DNA of 64,000 bases from Epithemia pelagica. Taxonomy: Eukaryota; Bacillariophyta; Bacillariophyceae; Surirellales; Surirellaceae. Below the pieces are notes generated by a model. It saw nothing but the letters and a program-made list of their open reading frames with translations, ran no database searches and was not told where the DNA came from. How positions within the stretch are numbered: position 1 is the stretch's first letter; every line of letters starts with the position of its first letter. The stretch spans positions 2,613,928-2,677,927 of the forward strand of contig OX337235.1 of the NCBI GenBank assembly GCA_946965045.2, given 5' to 3'. Shown here one piece after another: positions 1-9,872 of the stretch. The translations under genes were made by a program, and so were the position numbers.

Positions 1-2
1 CT

Positions 3-329
3 CCTTTTGCTCATAAGGATGGCAAACTCGGTGATTCTAAAGAGTGGAATGGGAAAACCTACTACTGGTGCCCAGCGAACCACAAATACTCCCATTGGCA
101 CACGCACAAAGTAGAGGATTGCAACACCTACAAAAAGATGAAAGCTGGAGGCAGTGGCAAAAAGAAGGAAGCACCTAAAAAGCAAATTGGTTCCGGTGTG
201 GCTGCCGAAGTTGCTGTCGATGTGGACAAGCTCAAAAAGGGAATGGCCGCAATCCTTCCTGGTGGCGAGTTTGATACAGATGATTTGGCCGATGCTCTTG
301 CAGCCATCATCAAGAATGGCAGTGAATGA
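3..329 (+). CDS. gag: Copia gag, C-terminal part (partial at the 5' edge)
   Basis: The frame is open from the window edge to a TGA at 327-329. It carries an atypical zinc-knuckle-like Cys/His cluster (W-C-P-x-N-H, then H-x-H-x-H-K-V-E-D-C) at about 65-125, followed by a Lys/Gly-rich basic stretch and an acidic helical C-terminus. Gag packages the element RNA into cytoplasmic virus-like particles, and a Cys/His cluster of this sort is expected for RNA binding. Pol continues in exactly the same frame after this single stop. The N-terminus is missing, so total length is unknown. Confidence 0.7.
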   Translation, partial: PFAHKDGKLGDSKEWNGKTYYWCPANHKYSHWHTHKVEDCNTYKKMKAGGSGKKKEAPKKQIGSGVAAEVAVDVDKLKKGMAAILPGGEFDTDDLADALAAIIKNGSE

Positions 330-353
330 CTGCTACCCTCATGGGATGCATTC

Positions 354-3300
354 ATGGCATTTTGGCCGTTTGTTGTTTTTCTTACGATCAAAATGAGTAT
401 TGTCGCGTTCCATGAGGTTCTGTCATGGGTCAAGTGGATTGGGAAGCTTTTCTCCGCTCGGACCAAACCATTCAAAGTCGCCAACCAGCCTTTCCGACGC
501 CGTCCGCCCCGAACTCGAATCCACAAATCAAGCGTGGGCCACCATCTTCCAGTTGATATCACCACCAAATTGCCTCGTGTATTGTTATGTCTCGCGGCGC
601 TACAAATTGACCAAAAGATTCGGTGGATTGTTGTAAATCAGTTGCCGCAATCTGATAAAACCAAGTCCTTCCATTTCACTGACATCGATTGTTGTATCGA
701 AACATCACGAATTCGAGGGAGAACCAAAAAGAAGTCGTTCTTCCGCCAAGCTCAACAACTGGTATCCCTCTTCACCGTAAACAAAAATCCGTTAGTTGAC
801 TTGGCCATGAATGGAACGAATATACAAGGGCAAGACGACAAACCTCGTACCTCCATATTCGATTCCGATGCCGACAAGTTCCTGATCGACTCGGGAGCAT
901 CACACCATTTGTGGAAACAACGTAAAGCTTTCTCCTCCTATCGTTTGCTGACAAGAGAAGAAAGAAAACAAGAAGCATTGCTTGGAGTGAATGGCGAAAC
1001 TGTCATGCCTCTTGGAATAGGCACAGTCCCACTCAAGTTAGAAGACGATCTCAACGACATCCATGTTATCGAATTAAGAGATGTACGGCACTTACCTTCT
1101 GCCCCACTCAATATCATGGTCCCGCAAGTCTTTGTGCGCCAGCGTCGCGAGGAAGGAGACACTTGTGCTCGATGCTCCATCGACGATTCATGCATTGAGT
1201 TAGAATGGTTGAGTACAAAGGATCAAGTGGTGAGCAAATACGTACCACTCAACAAGAACAACGTCGGCATGTGCTTTACTGCCCCTGGTTTTCGTCGTTT
1301 CCGTGCCTTCATGGCTCTGGCAATGCCTGCCAATCAGATCTCTGACTCAGAAGATGAAGATGATCCTGAGCGTCCGCCTCCTGATCCTCCGCCTGACGAT
1401 GAAAATCAAGAGCCACAACCGATCCATCCAATCCGGTCGTCACCATCCGAGGGAGTGACCACCGATTTCACCACGGATCCAAATGTCCTGCCACCCATAG
1501 TGGAAGACGAACCATTGTTGCGTTCAGACCAAGACCTCTTGATGCAATATCACGAGCGATTGGGTCACTGCTCCTTTCAACAACTGAAACAATTGGCAGA
1601 AAAAGGCGTGATCCCAAAACGGTTAGCAAAGGTTGCGCCTCCCAAATGCCCCAGCTGCCTTTATGGGAAAGCGCACAAGAAACCTTGGCGCACTCACAAG
1701 GTGGATCCAAAGATTCGCACATCAACTGTCCCTGGCGCAGTCGTGAGTATGGACCAGTTGGAATCCCCAGTCCCTGGTCTCGTACCAATAGGAAAGGGTC
1801 AACCAACCAAGAAACGATTCAAAGGAGCAACGGTGTTTGTTGACCATGCCTCCGATTTGACTTACGTGCATTTAATGCATGGCCTTACCACCGAAGAAAC
1901 TTTGGAGGCAAAACACGAGTTCGAAAGATTCGCGCAACGGCATGGTGTAACCGTCCAGCATTATCATTGTGACAATGGACGATTCGCCGATAAGGAGTTT
2001 GTCAACGATGTCAAAAACGCACTCCAAACAATTTCTTTCTGTGGCGTGGGAGCCCACCACCAGAATGGGATCGCGGAAAGGCGAATTCGCGACCTCACCG
2101 AAAGCGCGAGAACGATGATTCTTCATGCTGCTCACAGATGGCCGAAAACCATCACAGCAAATTTATGGCCACAAGCGGTAAAACATGCGACGAATATTCG
2201 CAATGCACTCCCACGCAACAACAAAACAAAATCTCCCATCTCCATCTTTTCAAACTCTGATGTGGAACCAAACACTAAACACTTCCATCCTTTTGGTTGC
2301 CCCGTTTATGTGCTCCAAGCTCCACTCCAGACAGGAAGCCCTCACCCCAAATGGGCAGAACGATCTCGAGTCGGTGTATTGTTGTGTCATTCGCCCCATC
2401 ATGCTGCTTCTGTTCCTCTCATCTTGTCTACGCAAACTGGGCTCGTAAGCCCACAGTTCCATTGCGTGTATGACGACAAATTCGAGACGGTGAAGAACGA
2501 ACAACATGATACAAGCATTTGGAAGCAAAAGGCGTTAGTGCACAAAGGAGATGAAAATAGATCTGACCATCTGATCTCGCGTCCCTTGCCACGACGATCA
2601 CGCACACAGCAACAACAACGACAACAAGAATCCAACTTACCCAACTTTGGGAACAACATCCCTCAGGCCTTGCTCGAATTACCCGATCTCTTGACGGGTA
2701 CAATCCCACAAGTGCCTGCTGAAAATCCAGCTCCTCTTCCTGATACCGAACCCGAGCCACAGATAGCTCCTGTTCCTCCAGAAGAGACTCCACAACCATA
2801 CCCAGTGGACATTGCCCCCACAGGGCAAACAAGGACCGGTCGACAAGTGCGTCCTCCTTCCCGATTGTCGTTGATTGCGTACCATTGTTGTTTCATGGCT
2901 CAGGATGTGGCCAAGACTTTGGCCGACTATCATCCTTTGGCACTGCTACAGATGATGAGCACCGCCGCCATCAAGCCCGATGTTATGCCCTTGCATATCG
3001 CTCTCCAACAAGAAGATTGCGATAAGTTCATCCAGGCCATGGTGAAGGAACTCAAGCAGCACGCCGAATTGAAGCATTGGAAGATTGTGCATAAAGCGCA
3101 AGTTCCACCCAATGCAAAACCAATCCCCATGGTTTGGTCGTTTATGCGCAAAAAGGACCCAGCTGGAGCAATCATCAAATGGAAAGCTCGCCTTTGTGCT
3201 GGAGGCCACAAACAGGTTTTTGGTGACACTTATTGGTCCACCTTTTCCCCTGTTGTTGCATGGCCAACCGTCCGGTGCATCTTCATCCTGGCGTTGATTT

Positions 3301-4616
3301 TGGGATGGGACATGCGATCGATCGACTTCATCATGGCGTACACCCAAGCAAAGGTGAAGACCGATATCTTCATGCAATTGCCAAAAGGTACCACGTTGCC
3401 CGGTCTTGACCCGAATAAACACTTGTTGAAGCTCCAACAAAACTTGTATGGCTTGAAAGACGGCCAAGTGACATGGCACGAGCACATAAAAGATGGACTC
3501 CTCAAGCAAGGCTTTAAACAATCCAACGTTGATCCCTGTTTATTCTCCAAGGGCATCGTCCTTCTCGTCCTATACATCGACGACGCAGCTTTCTTCTCTC
3601 CGGATCCGAAAGCCATCGACCGAGAAGTAGCATTGCTCCAAAAGTCCTTTGACCTGACAGATGATGGGCCACTGTTGGACTACCTTGGAGCTCGATTCAT
3701 TCGACATGAGGACGGGCGCGTTGAATTGCAACAACAGAAGTCGATCGACAACTGCTTGAATCATCTTGGTCTGGGCCTCTCTCAAGAAAATGTCAAGATG
3801 CATGACACTCCTGCCGAAGCCAACAAGATCCTACACGCGGATTCTGATGGCCCCATTCGGAAGCAAGACTGGAACTACCGTGCCGTGATTGGTTCCCTCA
3901 ATTATCTTCAAGCTATGTCTCGCCCGGATCTTTCCTATGCTGTGCATCAATGTGCTAGGTTCTGTAACGATCCTAAGCTATCTCATGAGGTGGCAGTCAA
4001 ACGAATTTGCCGCTATCTACGTGCGACCCGTGATAAAGGTCTGTTCTTCCGACCGAATGTTCGCGAAGGATTCAAGTGCTACGTGGATGCTGATTGGGCT
4101 GGTAATTGGAATAAAAACAGGCCCAACGATCCTGCTGGTGCGCTCTCGCGCACAGGCTACGTGATTATGTACGCTGGTTGTCCGTTGGTATGGGGATCCA
4201 AGATGCAATCATTGGTAGCGCTCAGCACAACCGAAGCAGAGATTATTGCCCTCTCAACAGCCCTACGCGAAGTCATTCATCTCCAGAACCTCTTAGAAGA
4301 ATTACGTGACTCTGGATTTCCTATTCCCTTCTCCAAGGCACAAGTTCAATGTCGCACTTTCGAAGACAACGCTGCTTGTATAGAAGTTGCTACGTCAGAG
4401 CCTAAGATTCGACCACGAACCAAGCATCTTGCTGTCCGTCTTTTTCACTTCCGCAGTCATGTTGAAAATGGGCGTATTACCATCGAACATGTGCCCTCCC
4501 AGGACCAATTGGCTGATATCTTTACCAAACCATTACCTCGGGATTCGTTTCGCCGTTTACGGGATCGATTGCTTAGTTGGTCTCCCGATCCGATTCCGCA
4601 GCACGAGGGAGTGTGA
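354..4616 (+). CDS. pol: Copia pol polyprotein: protease, integrase, reverse transcriptase, RNase H
   Basis: A single 1420-residue frame. Domains in order: a linker of about 170 residues; aspartic protease with the active-site motif D-S-G-A near residue 179; the HHCC pre-integrase zinc motif (H-E-R-L-G-H then C-P-S-C) near 400-430; the DDE integrase core with D in V-D-H-A-S, D in C-D-N-G (about 540) and E in G-I-A-E-R (about 575); Copia reverse transcriptase with Y-I-D-D near 1075; RNase H with D-A-D-W, T-E-A-E and the terminal D-I-F-T-K-P-L motif. This order (integrase before RT) separates Copia from Ty3. The frame is open from 330, directly after the gag stop and in phase with it, so the first ATG at 354 may not be the true start; stop read-through is possible. 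No disabling mutation is seen. Confidence 0.93.
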   Translation: MAFWPFVVFLTIKMSIVAFHEVLSWVKWIGKLFSARTKPFKVANQPFRRRPPRTRIHKSSVGHHLPVDITTKLPRVLLCLAALQIDQKIRWIVVNQLPQSDKTKSFHFTDIDCCIETSRIRGRTKKKSFFRQAQQLVSLFTVNKNPLVDLAMNGTNIQGQDDKPRTSIFDSDADKFLIDSGASHHLWKQRKAFSSYRLLTREERKQEALLGVNGETVMPLGIGTVPLKLEDDLNDIHVIELRDVRHLPSAPLNIMVPQVFVRQRREEGDTCARCSIDDSCIELEWLSTKDQVVSKYVPLNKNNVGMCFTAPGFRRFRAFMALAMPANQISDSEDEDDPERPPPDPPPDDENQEPQPIHPIRSSPSEGVTTDFTTDPNVLPPIVEDEPLLRSDQDLLMQYHERLGHCSFQQLKQLAEKGVIPKRLAKVAPPKCPSCLYGKAHKKPWRTHKVDPKIRTSTVPGAVVSMDQLESPVPGLVPIGKGQPTKKRFKGATVFVDHASDLTYVHLMHGLTTEETLEAKHEFERFAQRHGVTVQHYHCDNGRFADKEFVNDVKNALQTISFCGVGAHHQNGIAERRIRDLTESARTMILHAAHRWPKTITANLWPQAVKHATNIRNALPRNNKTKSPISIFSNSDVEPNTKHFHPFGCPVYVLQAPLQTGSPHPKWAERSRVGVLLCHSPHHAASVPLILSTQTGLVSPQFHCVYDDKFETVKNEQHDTSIWKQKALVHKGDENRSDHLISRPLPRRSRTQQQQRQQESNLPNFGNNIPQALLELPDLLTGTIPQVPAENPAPLPDTEPEPQIAPVPPEETPQPYPVDIAPTGQTRTGRQVRPPSRLSLIAYHCCFMAQDVAKTLADYHPLALLQMMSTAAIKPDVMPLHIALQQEDCDKFIQAMVKELKQHAELKHWKIVHKAQVPPNAKPIPMVWSFMRKKDPAGAIIKWKARLCAGGHKQVFGDTYWSTFSPVVAWPTVRCIFILALILGWDMRSIDFIMAYTQAKVKTDIFMQLPKGTTLPGLDPNKHLLKLQQNLYGLKDGQVTWHEHIKDGLLKQGFKQSNVDPCLFSKGIVLLVLYIDDAAFFSPDPKAIDREVALLQKSFDLTDDGPLLDYLGARFIRHEDGRVELQQQKSIDNCLNHLGLGLSQENVKMHDTPAEANKILHADSDGPIRKQDWNYRAVIGSLNYLQAMSRPDLSYAVHQCARFCNDPKLSHEVAVKRICRYLRATRDKGLFFRPNVREGFKCYVDADWAGNWNKNRPNDPAGALSRTGYVIMYAGCPLVWGSKMQSLVALSTTEAEIIALSTALREVIHLQNLLEELRDSGFPIPFSKAQVQCRTFEDNAACIEVATSEPKIRPRTKHLAVRLFHFRSHVENGRITIEHVPSQDQLADIFTKPLPRDSFRRLRDRLLSWSPDPIPQHEGV

Positions 4617-4974
4617 GGTTATGCGCGATATCCCCGGGATCTCACCCAGGACTTTATGCTGACGCAATCTACTCTTCATCAGAGACTCCTCTTTCATACG
4701 AATACACAAGACTCATTTAGGAACGACCCATCCATCGAAATTATCCGCGAATATTATTTCATACGATCAAATTAGGAATAACTAAAGTCATTAGTAAAAC
4801 TCACAATTTCGAAAACATACAGATCTCAGGTTGTCGAGGAACAACCGAATACGTTTACTGGATTCGATGACGATTGTACTTTACTTCGTTACTCGCTGTG
4901 TGTGTATCCAGTTGTGTCTTCCAAGATTCCAGCGAGTTCAGTACCATTCTTTATCGGGTCCTGGCACGACCACA
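4612..4974 (+). repeat. Probable 3' LTR of the Copia element
   Basis: The LTR is proposed to start at TGTGAGG, which overlaps the pol stop just after a short purine tract (GAGGGAG), and to end at CACA at 4971-4974, giving TG...CA termini and about 363 bp. The boundaries are inferred from termini only, because the 5' LTR is outside the window and no second copy is available for alignment. Confidence 0.45.
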
Positions 4975-5181
4975 TGGTGAGATCATGTGAACGGTAGTCG
5001 GAGTTTCGACCGCTTGGACAACTCCCAACCAAATCGAAATTTCTTCCCTCCATCAACGTCCAAACGTCACATCCGGTGGGAGTTCCCGCATGTCAACATT
5101 CCAAAGCAGTCAGAACCCATCACTACGAGTACCTTGCCATTCCAAGTTTCATTTTGTTCCAAATACCCTCTCCATTCAAAG

Positions 5182-5862
5182 ATGATGCAGTCTCTAGATG
5201 TTGACAATGATAGACCGTCTCGTTCCGTTCTAGGAACTCGTTGCAACGACGAGTGTCCTCCGTTGACGCTCAAGACCAATGGTGGTCGTCCGTCCACTGG
5301 TACCAGTGCCACTTCCACCACTAGTTCCAGTTCGGGACGCCGGTTGTCCTCTCCACTTCACATGTTGGGGGCCATGAGAAGTCGTGCCTTCACCAACGAG
5401 ACATTGCCTACTGTTGATATAACCGATGAAGGCGATAATATGGACGATTGGTGTTTCCAGGAGGATGGGGAAGTCTCTACCCTGACGGAAGGACTGAGCG
5501 AGCTTTGGAGCGGAGTGGAGGAGGATTTTGATGATGAATGTCCTGATCGAAGCAATGATCCAATGGATGATCGGAGGTACCAAACCAAGAGCCAAGAAAA
5601 CAAGGAGAACATTCCTCCATTATTGGTTCATGTCCCCGTTCATTCCTGTACTCACGACCAACCTCCACCGTGTGTGGATTCCGTGGTTATGGACAATGGT
5701 CTTGTGATTCTGCCCCTTTCTTCTTTCCCGACTCCAAAGCATTCGAACCAGTCTTCCTCCTCTTGTCAAAGAGATTATTGCGCTCCCTATTCTCGTTCAA
5801 GGAAACATCATCGAAGAAACCGAGCACAGATTCTCTTTTCCTTTGGTGCTGGACCCAAATAA
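5182..5862 (+). CDS. Hypothetical acidic Ser/Thr-rich protein
   Basis: A 226-residue frame starting at ATG 5182; a second ATG follows at once. The frame is open further upstream to 4987 but with no ATG. It has a Ser/Thr-rich low-complexity stretch (about 34-55), an acidic middle with several Asp/Glu clusters and Trp residues (about 75-140), and a basic His/Arg-rich C-terminus. No domain was recognised. The acidic-then-basic composition suggests a nuclear or cytosolic regulator, but that is only a guess. The last 20 or so residues may be misread intron. The Copia LTR ends about 207 bp upstream of the ATG and so sits in the expected promoter or 5' UTR. Confidence 0.55.
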   Translation: MMQSLDVDNDRPSRSVLGTRCNDECPPLTLKTNGGRPSTGTSATSTTSSSSGRRLSSPLHMLGAMRSRAFTNETLPTVDITDEGDNMDDWCFQEDGEVSTLTEGLSELWSGVEEDFDDECPDRSNDPMDDRRYQTKSQENKENIPPLLVHVPVHSCTHDQPPPCVDSVVMDNGLVILPLSSFPTPKHSNQSSSSCQRDYCAPYSRSRKHHRRNRAQILFSFGAGPK

Positions 5863-6361
5863 CTACTTGATCATGCCATTTCATTGCATGAATTCCATTC
5901 TGTTGCGGAACATATATTGCTCTTTCGTCAAGAAGAGTTTGTTCTTTTTGCAGTAGAATGAAGGAACATAATTGGCTTTTTGAGCGTGTTCTTTATGATA
6001 TCGACAACCGCGTGTATCGAGACAGCTATGGTGTCAGAAAGGCGACTGTCTAGCATGAACGGAGACTTTTTATACTTGAATCTATAACATGACAAGACGC
6101 AGAGGCTCTTCCCAACGAAATTCCAAAGCAAGAGTTTGTAGCACTTGAATACTTCTAATTCTTGAAAGACTTTTCCCCCTTTTCCCTGTGCTTCGATAAC
6201 AGTAAGCTAATAGAGGTCGTGTATGCAATCATGAAGACCAACTCTTCCAAACTTTGTGTACCTACATGATTTCAACGTGAAACGACAACGAAAGCATCTA
6301 AAAACAAGTTCTTGCTATAACGTGCCAAGAGCACATAATAATGCAGGTCCCAAATATCCAT
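5863..6361. other. Intergenic, convergent 3' flanks
   Basis: AT-rich sequence between two convergent genes. Reading frames are short and unconvincing. No repeat or RNA gene was seen; it probably holds two 3' UTRs. Confidence 0.5.
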
Positions 6362-7987
6362 TTATTGCTTTTTCCAGAACAAGAGCCCCTTTCGCTCTTT
6401 TCGTCCCACCGATTTCCCAGCTTTAGAAGCCTCGGGTGGAGGAGCTTGCTCTGGTTTGCTGGTATTGCCCGCTGGTGCTGCCTGGGGAGCACCACCACCT
6501 CCTCCCCGAGCCGGAGATGCCTTGCGTTGCTTCCAATCATTGACCAGTTTTTGACTATGGTCCCGATCACGAGGCGGCAAGGCAAGTACTTCATCGACAC
6601 CGTCCACAGTAATGAGGTGGCCAGTCTGAGCATTGAGCACAATTAGTGCTGGCAAGTCGCTGATTTTGAAATCCTTGGTCATTTGATTCTTCAAGTCCAC
6701 TGTCCCGGTGGGAATGGCCAAAAAGGGAAACTTGCTGTACACATCCTTAAACTCAAACAGGGTCCGGTCGGCCGAGATGTAAACACATTCCAAATTGCAG
6801 TCCTTGTTGGTCAGTTTATAGAAATCAATAATTTGTTGTTGAAAAGCCTTGCATCCTGCTCTCCATGAGGCACCAAAATACAAGCACACAATGTCCTGAT
6901 CCTTCATGGCCGACGTGGTATTGAAGCGATCCAATTTGGAATTGTAGTAGAGGTAGGGACCCAACATTTTTTCCATGGGTGTTTCTTGGCCACTGGGCGA
7001 CACGGGGACGGACGGATATTTGCGTGGTCGAAAGGGAAGCGGAGCCAATTTCGTTGTTTTCTTCTTGGGTGCTTCTCTGGCTTCCATACTATTCTTGGGA
7101 TACTTTTCGGGATTTCGTTCCTTCATGGGGATCCATTTCTTTCGGGTTTGGGCATCTTCGGCGTCTTCGACGGCCTTCAAGGCTTTGGCTTCTGCAGCCG
7201 CCGCACGGTCATCCGAGTCTTGGACACCCTGCAAAAAGTTTTTGGGTTTGGCCACGGCTTGAGGAGAATCACGAGCCGCGACGGGCTTGGGAGGATCCCG
7301 AGCCGGTTGTGCTCGGGGAGCAGGTCCCTTGTTGGTATAGGGACTATCCGCTTCGGCTTCGGCCAAGTTAATGCCCGTGGCCTTCAATTTGACACTGGAC
7401 AGATCGACGCCTGAACGACCATTCTTGGGTGGAGGAGGAGCAGGAGCCGATCGAGGACCACCACCACCACCGGCGGTAACTGGACGTGGCGCTGGGGCAC
7501 GGGAGCTGGAATTGCCTTTGGGGCTGGTCGGCACGTCACTATCGACACCTGTGGCACCCCCTCGGTTTTGAATGGCAGACATGAGAGCTGATCGGCCGCC
7601 GCCGCCACCGCCGCCACCAAAGGGGGACGGACGACCAGCGGGTGAGGGAGGAGGAGACTCAATGACTTCTTCTTCTTCTTCGACTACTTCTTCATATTCT
7701 TCTTCGTATTCGACAACTTCAATAATTTCGTCGTCATCGTCCCCAACGTATTCTTGACCATCGTCGACAATTTCTTCAATCACATAACCATCCTCATCCA
7801 ACAATTCCTCTTCGTATTCTTCTTCTACGTAATCTCCATCAGGATCGGCCATTTCTTCTTCCATCGCACGAGCGAGTTGGGCCTCCAACGCCTTGATTTC
7901 ATCTTGCAAGGCATCGACATCTTGACCCGGTGGGGCCGCCGCCTTGCGACTTGGCGGGGTGTAAGCTGGCATTTGACTTCGTACCAT
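6362..7987 (-). CDS. Nucleoredoxin-like protein with acidic coiled-coil, WH2-like motif and degenerate redox site
   Basis: 541 residues from ATG 7987. Order: short coiled coil (about 25-45); very acidic Glu/Asp/Tyr-rich region (45-110); poly-Gly run followed by a WH2-like helix (R-S-A-L-M-S-A-I-Q, about 132-146); Pro/Gly-rich linker; an Ala-rich helix and a basic region; then a thioredoxin/tryparedoxin-like fold (about 340-485) near the C-terminus. In the redox domain the usual W-C-x-x-C is W-R-A-G-C, so the nucleophilic first Cys is missing, while the cis-Pro (L-P-A-L) is kept. Poly-Gly/Pro next to WH2 is typical of actin-nucleation regulators such as WASP and WIP; the thioredoxin-fold fusion is unusual. 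Probably cytosolic, since no targeting signal is seen. The redox-like fold is clear; actin binding is an inference. Confidence 0.75.
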   Translation of the reverse strand: MVRSQMPAYTPPSRKAAAPPGQDVDALQDEIKALEAQLARAMEEEMADPDGDYVEEEYEEELLDEDGYVIEEIVDDGQEYVGDDDDEIIEVVEYEEEYEEVVEEEEEVIESPPPSPAGRPSPFGGGGGGGGRSALMSAIQNRGGATGVDSDVPTSPKGNSSSRAPAPRPVTAGGGGGPRSAPAPPPPKNGRSGVDLSSVKLKATGINLAEAEADSPYTNKGPAPRAQPARDPPKPVAARDSPQAVAKPKNFLQGVQDSDDRAAAAEAKALKAVEDAEDAQTRKKWIPMKERNPEKYPKNSMEAREAPKKKTTKLAPLPFRPRKYPSVPVSPSGQETPMEKMLGPYLYYNSKLDRFNTTSAMKDQDIVCLYFGASWRAGCKAFQQQIIDFYKLTNKDCNLECVYISADRTLFEFKDVYSKFPFLAIPTGTVDLKNQMTKDFKISDLPALIVLNAQTGHLITVDGVDEVLALPPRDRDHSQKLVNDWKQRKASPARGGGGGAPQAAPAGNTSKPEQAPPPEASKAGKSVGRKERKGLLFWKKQ

Positions 7988-8725
7988 GGTCAATTTCCCT
8001 TAGAGAAGCAATGTTATCTTTCCAAACAGAAGAATGGATATACTCTTTGTTGTCCAGAAATAAACTCTTGCGGTTTGTCGTTTGCATCCGTCGTCTGGGA
8101 CATTTTTCCCAAACGATTCGGAGGGGTTGGTTTGGCCCTTCTCAACCAGATTCTGTGGGCCGAAAGTATGTATCTTGTTGGGCAGGACTTCCCTACCAAG
8201 AACAAATACTAAGTGATCTCATAATTGCCCCACGAAAAAGACAGTCTTGCAAGACTAAGTGACCATTGATCGAAGGACAAAAGACAAAACGTCCCCTAAC
8301 CCGGAGCTACGAAGATATCTTTGTTCTCACTTTTTGACATCTGTTGATCTTGGATCCTTCCTACGAGTACTTTCTTGAACAACAATACCATAAAACCATG
8401 AATCGTTCAAAAACTTCTATGGACAGTCTTTCATCAAGAACTTGGCTAAAGGGAGTGGATGACGAGAAACAAAAGGCCACACAATACATGGAAATGCAGG
8501 AAACCGTCAAGCCACGCATACAGCTATCTTGAGGAAGCCAGTTGAAACTGTTGACTGCATCGACCACGATTGAGCATCGGAGGAAGAGGCAAAAGAGCAC
8601 TTGCAAATAATCGTGTGAAAGATGGAAACCTTGGCCTGGAGGCATCTCCGAAACTTGTGTGTGTTCCTGAGAAACTGTTCCGATTAATCAAGGCGTGTTT
8701 CAATTGCGGGCTTCATTTCACAATT
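7988..8725. other. Intergenic
   Basis: 738 bp between the start of the nucleoredoxin-like gene and the 3' end of the P-loop gene. Only short frames without recognisable domains are present. The first 100 bp should hold the promoter of the minus-strand gene. No repeats seen. Confidence 0.45.
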
Positions 8726-9563
8726 TCACTGGACTGGGACGGAGTTGTCGTTCACAATTTTGGCTGCCTTTTCGAGCGACTTTGCCGGAGACTCCCCTGC
8801 TTCTACGAATGAAAGGCAACCATCGTCTCGTCGGTAGACATGAAACGCTTCGTCCGGATATCTTGGCTCCACAATTTCTGTCAGCAGTGATACTGGCCAT
8901 TCCTCGGGCGTCCAAACAATCCCTCGCGTCATCTTTCTGGGGGTAATCGCCAACAGGCTTTTTTTTCAATCTCCCAATCGGATCGGCCGATCGCCACGGT
9001 GAATCGGTTAGTCAAAGGCACGACCCGTTCTTTCGCATGCATGCCACAAATTTATCGCACAACCAGGAAACAAAGGAGTCCTCTTCCGTTTGTTCTCCAA
9101 TAGTTTTCCGATCTACTATGACATACTTGAGTTTCGCAAAGAGGAGCAACAGCCAATCGAGGTCATTCATCGAGTCAGGTACGCCTAGTGCCTGACGCAT
9201 GTTGGCTCGCAGATTGTCTCCGGCATGAACGAACAGATAGGGACAATTTTTCACTTTCACCGTCTGATTTTTGTCCAACATCACATCGATAATGGCAGCG
9301 CCAGCCGCACTCTTTCCACTGCCTTCCTTACCGCAGTAGACATACATTTGACCAGACTCAACCATCGCCCTGTCATCCACTGCTTCCTTTAAGGCTGCAA
9401 ATAGGTCATTCGCGACCCAATCGGCAGGCATCATTTGCTTGTAAATACAAGGATTCCTCAGCTTCGACGGCAACGTCGTTTCAAAGGCCGCCATCTCAAG
9501 CGCTTTTGTTTTAAGAAGGGCATAGGCAGCCGCATAGACAGCCGTGTTTGTGAGGTCTACCAT
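8726..9563 (-). pseudogene. P-loop NTPase gene broken by two single-base frameshifts
   Basis: The first frame starts at ATG 9563 and encodes about 180 residues with a clear Walker A motif (G-K-E-G-S-G-K-S) and a hydrophobic strand ending in V-D-R that could be Walker B. It stops at 9012 soon after a short A-run (minus strand, about 9028-9034). A different frame then continues with good protein character through to an 8-A run (plus-strand T at 8959-8966), and the third frame continues to a natural stop at 8726. One extra base at each run would give one frame of about 279 residues. Two single-base losses at A-rich sites mean either a decaying gene or homopolymer errors in assembly. The protein family is not recognised beyond the P-loop. 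Confidence 0.6.
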
Positions 9564-9872
9564 CGTTGTCGTTATTCACCTGAAAACTTCTTCCTGCTAC
9601 GGTGTAGACGAGATGTTGATGATTCGTTTTTAGGAGTAATTTTTAACGTTATAATAGAGATAAAACATACTCCTAAAAGGTTAGCAGTAGGATGTACCTT
9701 ACGAGTTACGAGTACATAGCTAGCTCAAAAGGTCCGCCTGTCGTACGGGTTTTTGACGTCGGATCAAGATTTCCAGACGTGCACCACGGGCGTTCCTCAA
9801 ACGTGTTTGGTGGATACGACGGTGGGCGGTGGGCGTTGCTGATCTCGCGACGACGATCCGTCAACTGCAAGA
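9564..9872. other. Divergent promoter region
   Basis: 309 bp between the P-loop gene (minus) and the eIF2B delta gene (plus), so it probably carries both promoters. An A/T-rich stretch at about 9640-9670 is the only visible feature. Confidence 0.4.

Larger units (their letters stand above)
1..4974 (+). mobile_element. Ty1/Copia LTR retrotransposon (CoDi-like), 5' part outside window
   Basis: Gag tail, complete pol and a probable 3' LTR lie in the order gag-protease-integrase-RT-RNase H-LTR, which is diagnostic of Ty1/Copia. All catalytic motifs are intact and pol has no internal stop, so the copy looks young or recently active. The 5' LTR, primer binding site and most of gag are left of the window, so target-site duplication and LTR-LTR identity cannot be assessed. 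The right end lies about 200 bp upstream of the ATG of the next gene. Confidence 0.9.

Noticed and set aside
2428-3616. Several minus-strand frames of 90-190 residues inside Copia pol
   Set aside because: They lie opposite well-supported integrase and RT coding sequence and show no domain.
8344-8532. 62-residue plus-strand frame
   Set aside because: Short, weak protein character and no context supporting a gene.
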